A stretch of DNA of 5,879 nt, from positions 1-5,879 of the forward strand of contig CAMNAY010000120.1 of NCBI GenBank assembly GCA_946531975.1, given 5' to 3'. Source of the stretch: an uncultured Ruminococcus sp. (GTDB lineage Bacteria; Bacillota; Clostridia; Oscillospirales; Ruminococcaceae). Shown here in pieces: positions 1 to 5,729 of the stretch. The notes below the pieces were generated by a model. That model worked only from the letters and a program-made list of their open reading frames with translations. It ran no database searches and was not told the origin of the DNA. The first letter of the stretch is position 1. Each line of letters starts with the position of its first letter. A program made the position numbers and the translations under genes.

Positions 1-102
1 AACACGCGCCGGAGTCTCGATGAGTCCCTCTCTGTCAGGATCCTCTCCGAGCGCGACAAGAATGCCGCGGATGTGTTCTTCGATTGCCTGCTTGTCAATC
101 AT
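1..102 (-). CDS. folE: GTP cyclohydrolase I, N-terminal part (runs off window)
   Basis: Only the first 34 codons are in the window; the gene continues past position 1. The visible protein begins MIDKQAIEEHIRGILVALG and continues with the EDPDREGLIETPARV stretch, which is the characteristic N-terminal helix and turn of FolE type I (GEDPxREGLxxTPxRV). The enzyme converts GTP to 7,8-dihydroneopterin triphosphate in the cytoplasm, the first step shared by folate and 7-deazaguanine synthesis. The zinc and catalytic residues lie beyond the edge and cannot be checked. The ATG at 102-100 is preceded by GGAGG (114-110) at 7 nt spacing. The gene follows queE after only 28 bp with no terminator between them, so it is probably cotranscribed and supplies the substrate for QueD. 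FolE2 is excluded by the sequence type. Confidence 0.9.
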   Translation of the reverse strand, partial: MIDKQAIEEHIRGILVALGEDPDREGLIETPARV

Positions 103-130
103 TTCAAGTCCTCCATTCTTCCCTGCGCCC

Positions 131-799
131 TCAGACGCCTCTTGCATTCGGATCCCAGATGAATTTGTGCAGTTGTAATTGCAGCCGGAAATTGCCCATT
201 TGCTGCTCTTTCATGATCTCCACGATCTCAGCGGGTTCGATGCTCCCGAACACCGCACTGAGATACAGCGGACAGTCCGGGCTGTACGCTTCAGCAATTT
301 CCTTTGCACGCAGCACATCCGCCCGCGACCCGCAGACGAATTTTACGCAGTCGGCATCTGCATGCAGCAGCGCGAAATTCTCTGTACACATTTTCTGTTC
401 CATGCCGCTTGACGGCAGCTTGTAGTCCATGGTAAATGCCGCGCCGGAGCCGAGAAACGGGGCAAGCGGCACTGCGCCGTTTGTCTCGATCTCCACGCGC
501 AGCCCCATCTGTACGAGCTGTGCGATGACTGCGGCGATATCCTTTTGCAGCAGCGGCTCGCCGCCTGTCAGCGTGACGTTCCGCACGCCCTGTGCCTGCG
601 CATCCGCCGCGATCTGTGTCAGGTCATGCAGCGTCACTCCCCGGTGCGGCGCATCCTGTCCGCAGGCCCACGCGGTATCGCACCACGCGCAGCGCAGATT
701 GCAGCCGGCAAACCGCAGGAACAGCGCCAGCTCTCCGGCGCAGCGTCCCTCGCCGTTGATGCTGATGAAATGCTCCACCAATCTGAATGTACCGCTCAT
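131..799 (-). CDS. queE: 7-carboxy-7-deazaguanine synthase (radical SAM)
   Basis: The 222-residue protein is a radical SAM enzyme that rearranges 6-carboxy-5,6,7,8-tetrahydropterin to 7-carboxy-7-deazaguanine in the cytosolic preQ0/queuosine pathway. The N-terminal FISINGEG motif (residues 11-18) is typical of QueE. The cluster-binding motif is CNLRCAWC (Cys33, Cys37, Cys40; CX3CX2C, the standard radical SAM spacing). TGGEP (78-82) is the SAM-contacting glycine motif, ETNG lies at 105-108, and QLHKFIWDP near the C-terminus is another family signature. Length is normal for the short QueE class. I chose ATG 799-797 because GAGGTG sits 4 nt upstream and the protein then begins as QueE proteins usually do. 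An in-frame ATG at 811-809 adds four residues but lacks a good ribosome site. The start lies 1 nt after the queD stop, so translation is probably coupled. Confidence 0.95.
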   Translation of the reverse strand: MSGTFRLVEHFISINGEGRCAGELALFLRFAGCNLRCAWCDTAWACGQDAPHRGVTLHDLTQIAADAQAQGVRNVTLTGGEPLLQKDIAAVIAQLVQMGLRVEIETNGAVPLAPFLGSGAAFTMDYKLPSSGMEQKMCTENFALLHADADCVKFVCGSRADVLRAKEIAEAYSPDCPLYLSAVFGSIEPAEIVEIMKEQQMGNFRLQLQLHKFIWDPNARGV

Positions 800-800
800 C

Positions 801-1220
801 TCACACCTCATAGCTCGCGCAGTTATCGGGTGTCTCGTAGACCGTCACACGCAGAACGGGCAGACCCTCTGCGGACAGCTCCTCAAAGAATGCCCTGGCA
901 AAATTCTCGGCTGTGGGGCGATAGGGCACCTCGATCAGCCGGAACTGCTCATCCTGCAGCGCACTGAGCGTTGCTGTCTTCAGCGAACCGGTTTCATAGA
1001 TCAGCGCGTGATCGTAGAAATCCGCGAGCGCACGGACGGCTGCCTTCAGATCGCCGAAATCAATGACCATGCCGCGTTTTTCGCCGGCTGTCTGAAGCTG
1101 CTCTGCGCCTGCCTCGACCTCGATGACCCAGCGGTGCCCGTGCAGGTTCGCGCATTTGCCCTGATATCCGGCGAGAAAATGCGCACTGTCAAATGCAGCC
1201 GATGTTTTCAGTTTATACAT
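801..1220 (-). CDS. queD: 6-carboxy-5,6,7,8-tetrahydropterin synthase
   Basis: The 139-residue protein belongs to the PTPS/QueD family and converts dihydroneopterin triphosphate to 6-carboxytetrahydropterin, the second step of 7-deazaguanine synthesis. Zinc ligands are visible as His14 (FDSAH) and His27/His29 (NLHGH). The catalytic cysteine is Cys23 in GKCANLHGH, the arrangement that separates QueD from other PTPS proteins. Further family motifs are VIDFGDLK (52-59), the DHALI turn with His71, PTAEN (102-106) and the C-terminal VYETPDNCASY with Glu129. Length is normal. The start ATG 1220-1218 has GGGAGA (1232-1227) 6 nt upstream. The reading frame stays open further upstream to 1364, but that stretch covers the structured leader and has no family similarity, so it is not counted as coding. 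First gene of the queD-queE-folE unit. Confidence 0.95.
   Translation of the reverse strand: MYKLKTSAAFDSAHFLAGYQGKCANLHGHRWVIEVEAGAEQLQTAGEKRGMVIDFGDLKAAVRALADFYDHALIYETGSLKTATLSALQDEQFRLIEVPYRPTAENFARAFFEELSAEGLPVLRVTVYETPDNCASYEV
804..809 (-). promoter_or_regulatory. Ribosome binding site that decides the queE start
   Basis: GAGGTG on the minus strand, inside the last codons of queD, ends 4 nt before ATG 799-797. The alternative upstream ATG (811-809) has no comparable purine-rich site in front of it, and this Shine-Dalgarno would overlap that start. This is the reason for preferring the shorter QueE. Confidence 0.6.
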
Positions 1221-1234
1221 TTGAATTCTCCCAT

Positions 1235-1268
1235 AAAAATACTCCCGCCCGCAATGCAGACAGGAGTA
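1235..1268 (-). terminator. Leader attenuator: intrinsic terminator before queD
   Basis: On the minus strand, 1268-1256 pairs with 1252-1240 over 13 continuous pairs (ten Watson-Crick, three G-U) around an ATT loop, followed at once by five T residues (1239-1235). It lies inside the transcribed leader, 15 nt before the queD ATG and just before its ribosome site. It must therefore be conditional, or the operon would never be expressed. Its 5' arm is also the 3' arm of the alternative hairpin 1290-1256. Confidence 0.72.
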
Positions 1269-1290
1269 CACCATATACCTCTGATTCTGC
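1256..1290 (-). promoter_or_regulatory. Leader antiterminator hairpin
   Basis: GCAGA (1290-1286) pairs with TCTGC (1260-1256), and after a two-base bulge CAGAGGTA (1283-1276) pairs with TACTCCTG (1268-1261) with one A-C mismatch and one G-U pair. The loop is TATGGTG (1275-1269). The whole 3' arm, 1268-1256, is the 5' arm of the terminator, so the two folds exclude each other. The function is inferred from that geometry and from the position just downstream of the aptamer-like element. Confidence 0.6.
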
Positions 1291-1332
1291 CCTAGTTTTG
1301 TTTTTCGACAGGATGGTGCAAGCGAACTGTCG
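1290..1332 (-). promoter_or_regulatory. Putative preQ1 class I (preQ1-I) riboswitch aptamer
   Basis: A 6-bp stem, CGACAG (1332-1327) with CTGTCG (1311-1306), encloses a 15-nt loop that begins TTCGC. It is followed by an A-rich tail AAAAACAAAACTAGGG (1305-1290). This is the compact H-type pseudoknot plan of preQ1-I aptamers. The tail resembles the ACAAAACAAGG end of the Thermoanaerobacter aptamer as I recall it. CTTG in the loop (1322-1319) can pair with CTAG in the tail (1295-1292) with one T-T mismatch, giving the second helix. A C (1312) lies directly before the 3' arm of the stem, where the ligand-pairing C is expected. The loop and tail are a few bases longer than in the best-known examples. 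The class assignment rests on shape, the A-rich tail and the position before a que operon; no covariance search was possible. Confidence 0.62.
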
Positions 1333-1348
1333 GCGGCTGATCTGCCGC
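1333..1348 (-). other. Hairpin at the 5' end of the que transcript
   Basis: GCGGC (1348-1344) and GCCGC (1337-1333) form a 5-bp GC stem with a 6-nt loop. It would start at or next to the predicted first transcribed base and abuts the aptamer-like stem. A 5' end stabiliser is a plausible role but is only an inference. Confidence 0.4.
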
Positions 1349-1354
1349 ATATAA

Positions 1355-1383
1355 AGTATACCACAACTGCACGGAAAAGTCAA
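1355..1383 (-). promoter_or_regulatory. Sigma-A type promoter of the queD-queE-folE operon
   Basis: TTGACT (1383-1378) and TATACT (1360-1355) are separated by exactly 17 bp, each one base from consensus. Transcription is predicted to begin near 1348, giving a leader of about 128 nt before queD. It lies between the terminator of the upstream dockerin gene and the leader structures. Confidence 0.82.
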
Positions 1384-1393
1384 GCATTCGCGC

Positions 1394-1433
1394 AAATAAG
1401 CACCGGCTCCGCAGCAGAAACCGCGGAGCCGGC
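1394..1433 (-). terminator. Intrinsic terminator of the dockerin protein gene
   Basis: CCGGCTCCGC (1432-1423 on the minus strand) and GCGGAGCCGG (1412-1403) form a perfect 10-bp GC-rich stem with a 10-nt loop, extendable by a G-U pair. The stem begins 8 nt after the stop codon. The tail TGCTTATTTG is only moderately T-rich. No gene ends here on the plus strand, so it is assigned to the minus-strand gene ending at 1441. Confidence 0.78.
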
Positions 1434-1440
1434 ATACCAT

Positions 1441-2892
1441 TTACTGATAAATGTACTTATACTCGAAGAAAGTCTTCTTGTAGCTGCTTCCCATCTGATT
1501 GATTGCGCCGTTCAAAACGACCACATCAGCAATATTGATCGTGCCGTCGAGGTTGACGTCGGCACGCATCTTCTGCTCCGGTGTCAGCGTAATGAGATGC
1601 ACAGATGCCTTCTGGATCATCGCAGAATCGGCAGAGGTAAACTTGCCGTCCTTGTTCACATCACCGAGCTGATACAGATCATATGCCGCAATTCCGGTCT
1701 GATAGGTTTTATCGAGGTCAGCGACCATCCACTTATACTCATGATCAGAAAAGACCGCATCCGAACGCATAAAATATCCGTAATATTTCGTCGGTCTGTC
1801 ATCCCATGTCGTATCCACATGATAATAGTTGCCTGCAATCTTCACCACATTCCATTCATGGCCGTAAATACCGGTAAAGGGAGGACCGGCAGCCACATGG
1901 CATTCCACACCTGCGGCATCCATCAGCAGCTTATACGCGCCCGCATAGCCGGCACAAACTGCATAGAACTTACCGTCACCTTTCTGGTGCAGGAACGGAC
2001 CCCAAGCCTCATGTGCCGCAGTAGTTGATGTAGAGTGATACAAATCATAATCATACACAACATGATCTGTCAGCCAGTCGTGCAGCTTGCGTGCCTTCAC
2101 AATATCGGAATCCGTTGTGAGGGTCTGCGTCCGGACAATATAATTGACCTCCGCAGTGATATATGCATTCAGGATCGGAACCTTTTTCAGATTGCTGTAA
2201 CCGGCGTCTGTCTGTCTGAGGTATTCCCAGACCTTACTGTGCAGAATCGGCTGACCGGTCTTCGGGTTATAGGTGATGATCTGCTGATTATTGATATAGG
2301 CAAGGTGATCGCATTCCGTAAAAACATCCGGTCTGAACAGCGTGTTGTTCCAGTTCACACTGTAAAGCCCGTCGCAGTTCCGGAATGCACCGGTTCCGAA
2401 AGATTCCACGGATGAAGGGATCGTCAAAGAAGCAAGTCCGCAGTTACTGAATGCATCATTGCCGATTTTTTTCACAGTATTCGGGATGCTCACCAGATTC
2501 AGATTCTTTTCATCGTGAAACGCGTTCACGCCGATCTCTGTCACCGGAACCGTAACGGTAAAGCTCTGATTATTAAAATCCTTTCCGCTGACCGTGACCT
2601 CCCGCGGTATGACGAAGGTCTTTCCTTTGGTAATCTTGGAGCTGGTAACGCCATAGATCTGAGCCTTGGTTGCGTTCGACTTTCCGTTCTTCACATAACA
2701 GCTGTCCAGCCGGACTGTAAATGTGCCGGTCGAATCCGTGTAAGTTGCATAGCTGTCCCACGCAGAAGCAGTGAGCGCGGTCTCCGGCGCTGCCATTGAG
2801 AAGAAGCTGCCCGCAGGTGCAGTCAGTCCGCCGGCAAGCAGTGCAAGGCTTGCAAATGATGCCGCAATTTTGGTACAAATTTTCTTTTTCAT
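1441..2892 (-). CDS. Secreted dockerin protein with BspA-like LRRs and transglutaminase-like domain
   Basis: The 483-residue preprotein starts with a signal peptide (MKKK, hydrophobic core about 9-22, likely cleavage near the AxA sites before residue 45). Residues about 115-185 carry BspA-type (LRR_5) repeats, seen in the IGVNAF, IGNDAF and FGTGAF units. Residues about 262-365 form a transglutaminase-like domain with Cys313 (AVCAGYA), His345 (GHEWN) and Asp360 (HVDTTWDD), so a cysteine-protease-like active site appears intact. Residues about 409-465 are a type I dockerin with two calcium loops: Asp411, Asn413, Asp415, Thr419, Asp422, and Asp445, Asn447, Asp449, Asn453, Asp456. In Ruminococcus and Clostridium, dockerins attach exported proteins to cohesin scaffolds, so a cell-surface or cellulosome-like location is likely. 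The substrate is unknown; such domains act as transglutaminases, proteases or peptidoglycan-linked enzymes. The start 2892-2890 has AAGGAG 5 nt upstream. The in-frame extension to 3102 lacks support and would bury the signal peptide. Confidence 0.92.
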   Translation of the reverse strand: MKKKICTKIAASFASLALLAGGLTAPAGSFFSMAAPETALTASAWDSYATYTDSTGTFTVRLDSCYVKNGKSNATKAQIYGVTSSKITKGKTFVIPREVTVSGKDFNNQSFTVTVPVTEIGVNAFHDEKNLNLVSIPNTVKKIGNDAFSNCGLASLTIPSSVESFGTGAFRNCDGLYSVNWNNTLFRPDVFTECDHLAYINNQQIITYNPKTGQPILHSKVWEYLRQTDAGYSNLKKVPILNAYITAEVNYIVRTQTLTTDSDIVKARKLHDWLTDHVVYDYDLYHSTSTTAAHEAWGPFLHQKGDGKFYAVCAGYAGAYKLLMDAAGVECHVAAGPPFTGIYGHEWNVVKIAGNYYHVDTTWDDRPTKYYGYFMRSDAVFSDHEYKWMVADLDKTYQTGIAAYDLYQLGDVNKDGKFTSADSAMIQKASVHLITLTPEQKMRADVNLDGTINIADVVVLNGAINQMGSSYKKTFFEYKYIYQ

Positions 2893-3084
2893 TTTTTCTC
2901 CTTTTTTGGTACATTGATAGTTGAGATGTTGGATCATAGAATGGCGAATCAAAAATTCCGATGCCGTATGCCAGATTTTTGGTGTACAGACGATGCAGCA
3001 GGGCTGCGGGGTTCCTCCTTTCCTCATACGAACCGGTCTCCCGATCCGTATTCCACGATCAGCGTTCCGCTGATTTCTCAGCGC
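2893..3084 (-). promoter_or_regulatory. Structured 5' leader of the dockerin protein gene
   Basis: About 190 nt separate the predicted transcription start from the ATG. Three hairpins are visible: ATCAGCG/CGCTGAT (3074-3068 with 3064-3058, GAA loop); an 11-bp stem 3051-3041 with 3036-3026 closed by a GAGA (GNRA) tetraloop; and GCAGC/GCTGC (3007-3003 with 2999-2995). CGTATG (3030-3025), mostly the 3' arm of the second hairpin, can instead pair with CATACG (2970-2965), followed closely by five T residues (2955-2951). The ribosome site AAGGAG is at 2903-2898. I recognise no known riboswitch family. The in-frame translation of this stretch shows no protein feature. Confidence 0.5.
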
Positions 3085-3090
3085 CTTCCT

Positions 3091-3119
3091 ATTATAACAC
3101 ATTTCGCAAGATAATTCAA
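3091..3119 (-). promoter_or_regulatory. Sigma-A type promoter of the dockerin protein gene
   Basis: TTGAAT (3119-3114) and a perfect TATAAT (3096-3091) with a 17-bp spacer. Predicted start near 3084. It begins only 28 nt after the CotH-family gene stop, and no convincing terminator lies between, so some read-through from that gene is possible. Confidence 0.78.
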
Positions 3120-3146
3120 TAGTTGATAAAAAATCATCAGGCGCAG

Positions 3147-4790
3147 TTATTCATGCCAGTAGTCATTCAGGAAACGGATGCGTGTTTCAAGCCAGTCACC
3201 GAGCCGTTCCGATGCAGCTTTCTGCGTTTTACACTTCGCAGAAGGCTGCGACAGCTCTTTCGCAATGCCGTGATCGTTCGTGCTGACGCCCCAGCGCTTG
3301 TCGTTTCGCACGAACGCTTCCTGATAATTCTCTGTATCCGCCTGCAAAGACTGAAGCGCACGCGTAAATACACCGTCATCATATGCCGCCGTCCATTTCT
3401 CACGGATCAGCGCCTGAAACCAGTCCTCGTACATCAGCACGGCAAGCCACGGATTGATCGTTTCATACGCCACGCCGTTGACCTCCGGCACGATATTTGC
3501 AGCATAAAAGCCGGTTCCGTCGGTACACCGCGCTTTGTTTCCCAGTCCTGAATCAAAATCCCACGGTGCCTCAAAGGTCAGCTTTCTGCTGCCGCCCTCA
3601 CCAAAATCAACATCCATGTAGAAGCTTGACCAGTAGATATCCGCATCACAGGTCAGCTCTGCAACCAGATAGGCATCGGCAAGCGACTGCGTATCGACAA
3701 CCGCTTCGACCGCCTGCTGCGGAGTCAGCTCCGGCGCCTCGATCAGCTCCGCATAGTTTTCATCAAACCGGTATGCCTTATGATCGTATGCAGCCGCATA
3801 CAGAATGCGGTACACGCTGTTCACATAATTTTCGATGAAATCATGCTGTTCCTGCGAATTGATCTCGCTTTTGACCGTAATTCCGACGTCGATCACAGGG
3901 TCATGATCATTTTTCGGCTGGCAGCAGATCGTTCTGTCTCCGCCCCCTTCCCCGTCAAAGGGCTTGAGCGGCGCATTGTCCGCATAATCTGCATAAAACT
4001 GATGCAGCGGGTCCTCGTTATAATAATAGCCGTCAAATTCCAGAAAATAGCCGATATCGGTACCGGTCTGATCCGGTTCCGGCTCCGTGATGCTGATGCG
4101 GTTCGCATTGACCTGCTGATACTCCGTCAGCAGGTATACGCCGTAATATTCACCGTTGATTGCCAGCTCAACAAACGCCGCATCCGCTGCGTACAATCCG
4201 TCCGGCTCAAGGATTTCCCGCGCCATTTGCAGCGCGGTTTTGCTCCGCTGCATGGAAAGATCCTTGAATTCGGACAACAGTACCCAGTTCTTCATCTCAG
4301 CACCGTCATTCAGCCCCAGCAGATTCTGCTTTTCTGCGAATTTGATCCGAAGCGACTTTTTGTCATACGTTGTCGTCCAGTTTCCGCGCACCTTGACATC
4401 CGCTTCTGCCGCATTGAGCAGCACCTTCTGATCGGTGTCAGTCAGCGTGACATTGCAGGTCTCATAATACGGTGCCGGCGGCATTTTATAGCCCGGTGTC
4501 CAGCTCGCGATCATCTTTGCAACATGCGGTGCAACCGGCTTCGTGAAAAAGTCCAGTGCATCGGCGCCCTGCTTCTTTGTCTGAAGCGACAGCACCGGCA
4601 GAACAGTCGGCACCACAGACTGCCCCGATGTCTCAGAACTGACGGTTTCTGCGGAATCTCTGCGCTCTTCCGGTGCAGAGGATCCGGATGAACCGGATGC
4701 ACAGCCGGTCAGCAGACAGCCGGCAAGCAGCAGCGGCACTGTCCGGCGGAGGACGCGATTCAAATTGAGTGAAAAAGCGGAATGCGGCAT
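3147..4790 (-). CDS. CotH-family (CotH kinase-like) lipoprotein
   Basis: The 547-residue protein has a short lipoprotein signal: Arg15-Arg16, a hydrophobic stretch, then two overlapping lipobox candidates, LAGC (Cys25) and LTGC (Cys30). Cys30 fits better because a Ser/Gly-rich linker (31-60) follows, suggesting anchoring on the outer face of the membrane. The CotH fold covers about 110-545. Visible signatures are VRGNWTTTYDKKSLRIKF (134-151), a glycine/arginine plus double-lysine block typical of the family, MKNWVLLSEFKDLSMQR (166-182), ELAINGEYYGVYLLTE (208-223) and FEAPWDFDSGLGN (406-418), whose Asp411/Asp413 match the acidic metal or catalytic site of the family. The C-terminal amphipathic helix (RLGDWLETRIRFLNDYW) is also usual. 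Bacillus CotH is a protein kinase of spore coat proteins; relatives are common among exported and dockerin-bearing proteins of Ruminococcus and Clostridium. The target here is unknown. No dockerin is present. Start 4790-4788 has AGGAGG 6 nt upstream; an extension to 4955 covers the promoter and terminator and is rejected. Confidence 0.92.
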   Translation of the reverse strand: MPHSAFSLNLNRVLRRTVPLLLAGCLLTGCASGSSGSSAPEERRDSAETVSSETSGQSVVPTVLPVLSLQTKKQGADALDFFTKPVAPHVAKMIASWTPGYKMPPAPYYETCNVTLTDTDQKVLLNAAEADVKVRGNWTTTYDKKSLRIKFAEKQNLLGLNDGAEMKNWVLLSEFKDLSMQRSKTALQMAREILEPDGLYAADAAFVELAINGEYYGVYLLTEYQQVNANRISITEPEPDQTGTDIGYFLEFDGYYYNEDPLHQFYADYADNAPLKPFDGEGGGDRTICCQPKNDHDPVIDVGITVKSEINSQEQHDFIENYVNSVYRILYAAAYDHKAYRFDENYAELIEAPELTPQQAVEAVVDTQSLADAYLVAELTCDADIYWSSFYMDVDFGEGGSRKLTFEAPWDFDSGLGNKARCTDGTGFYAANIVPEVNGVAYETINPWLAVLMYEDWFQALIREKWTAAYDDGVFTRALQSLQADTENYQEAFVRNDKRWGVSTNDHGIAKELSQPSAKCKTQKAASERLGDWLETRIRFLNDYWHE

Positions 4791-4835
4791 AATAGCCCTC
4801 CTGTCTTTTTTCGTATGAAATTGATTCTGTTTTAT

Positions 4836-4864
4836 ATTATAGCAGATTGTCCGGTTAAACGCAA
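4836..4864 (-). promoter_or_regulatory. Sigma-A type promoter of the CotH-family gene
   Basis: TTGCGT (4864-4859) and a perfect TATAAT (4841-4836) with 17 bp between them. Predicted start near 4829, giving a leader of about 39 nt before the ATG at 4790. Just upstream, GCTTTT/AAAAGC (4882-4877 with 4870-4865) is a 6-bp inverted repeat touching the -35 box. Confidence 0.75.
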
Positions 4865-4901
4865 GCTTTTGCCGAAAAAAGCGTCCGCCAGCTGTCAGAT
4901 A

Positions 4902-4913
4902 ATTGTTGACAAT
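4902..4913. promoter_or_regulatory. Perfect palindrome upstream of the CotH-gene promoter (possible operator)
   Basis: ATTGT-TG-ACAAT is a 5-2-5 inverted repeat about 38 bp upstream of the -35 box. The size and position would suit an activator or repressor dimer, but no regulator gene is in the window and no second copy was noticed. Confidence 0.25.
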
Positions 4914-4937
4914 CCAGATGTTCATACGGATCATAAC

Positions 4938-4979
4938 AAAAAAGCCGGACAGCATCCGCAGAAGGACACTGTCCGGCTT
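4938..4979 (-). terminator. Intrinsic terminator of the two-membrane-segment protein operon
   Basis: AAGCCGGACAG (4979-4969) and CTGTCCGGCTT (4952-4942) form a perfect 11-bp stem with a 16-nt loop and end in a run of six T residues (4943-4938). It starts 3 nt after the stop codon of the gene ending at 4983 and isolates that operon from the CotH-family gene. Confidence 0.9.
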
Positions 4980-4982
4980 GAA

Positions 4983-5729
4983 TCATTCCCGATCCTGTGC
5001 AGCTTTTTGCTTTCCGAGCAGACAGAACGCCGCGGAGCCGAGTGCCGAGAGCAGCACAGAAAGCAGTCCGAAGCGCAGCCGCACCAGCAGCAGCTTCTCC
5101 TCATAGGCAGCAGCCTGAATCTGTGCCGTGTCTGCAAAAGACAGTCCGGCTTCTAAAAGCAGTTTTTCTGCATTCCGCTCCTTCCGGTTCATACGGACAC
5201 GGATGCGGTCAGCATCGCGAAGCTGCGCCGCCGAGCCGTACATAACCGCGAACGGCAGATCGTCCGGCAGGCTGTCACTCAGCGCCGCATTCAGCTCGGT
5301 CTCCTCCCCGTCGAGCCTGCAAGTCATCTGTGCAGCACGGGTGTCGTTCCGGCTGACGAGCGAAAGCGCCGCCTGATTCATCCAGACCGTGTGGGATGCG
5401 CCGCCCGCCTCGATGCCGAAGCAGTCAGAGAGGTACTGCGCCGAAAGCAGAACGACCTCCACGCTGCCGCTGTCCGTTTCGAGAAGCTTCGTACACTGCG
5501 GACTGTACGCCGTGATCTCCTGCATCATTCCGGTCTTCTCCAGCGCAGTGCTCTGACTGCCCGTGAACATGCAGACATATTCTGTCTGCTGCGCAAGCGA
5601 ATGCGCATAGCGCACAGCATACCGGACACAGATTCCTGCGAGAACAGCCGCAAGCATTCCGAGCAGCAGTGCCATTTTGAAGGCATCGTACATCCGCAGC
5701 AGCCGCATCATCCGCTGCATTTTGTTCAT
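4983..5729 (-). CDS. Membrane protein of unknown function, two transmembrane segments
   Basis: I do not recognise this 248-residue protein with certainty. It has a basic N-terminus (MNKMQRMMRLLRMYDAFK), a first transmembrane helix at about 17-37 and a second at about 219-238, with a short charged tail. The positive-inside rule puts both ends in the cytoplasm and residues about 39-217 outside. That domain contains four cysteines (53, 79, 103, 137), so disulphides are possible, and a basic stretch RIRVRMNRKER (175-185). The region around VVLLSAQYLSDCFGI and VWMNQAAL weakly recalls the extracytoplasmic core of MacB/FtsX-type permeases, but the usual third and fourth helices are missing; this is only a guess. 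Start ATG 5729-5727 overlaps the upstream stop (ATGA) and has AGAGAGGA (5742-5735) 5 nt upstream. The frame remains open to the window edge, but that part overlaps the upstream gene. Confidence 0.8.
   Translation of the reverse strand: MNKMQRMMRLLRMYDAFKMALLLGMLAAVLAGICVRYAVRYAHSLAQQTEYVCMFTGSQSTALEKTGMMQEITAYSPQCTKLLETDSGSVEVVLLSAQYLSDCFGIEAGGASHTVWMNQAALSLVSRNDTRAAQMTCRLDGEETELNAALSDSLPDDLPFAVMYGSAAQLRDADRIRVRMNRKERNAEKLLLEAGLSFADTAQIQAAAYEEKLLLVRLRFGLLSVLLSALGSAAFCLLGKQKAAQDRE

Noticed and set aside
429..1295. A 288-codon open frame on the plus strand across the que genes
   Set aside because: It lies opposite queE and queD, which have clear family motifs, and its translation shows no recognisable domain. 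The same holds for the plus-strand frame 545-967.
1221..1364. N-terminal extension of QueD upstream of 1220
   Set aside because: It would translate the aptamer, antiterminator and terminator; QueD family similarity begins at MYKLKTSAAF and a good ribosome site precedes that start.
2893..3102. N-terminal extension of the dockerin protein
   Set aside because: It would bury the signal peptide inside the protein and covers the leader hairpins; AAGGAG directly precedes the MKKK start.
3121..3146. T-run after the CotH-gene stop as a terminator
   Set aside because: There is a six-T run, but only a weak AT-rich 4-bp stem can form around it.
3780..4691. A 303-codon open frame on the plus strand
   Set aside because: It is antisense to the CotH-family gene, rich in Arg/His/Ile as expected of a shadow frame, and has no ribosome site or domain.
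4906..4934. TTGACA on the plus strand as a -35 box
   Set aside because: No acceptable -10 box lies 16-18 bp further on, and no plus-strand gene follows.
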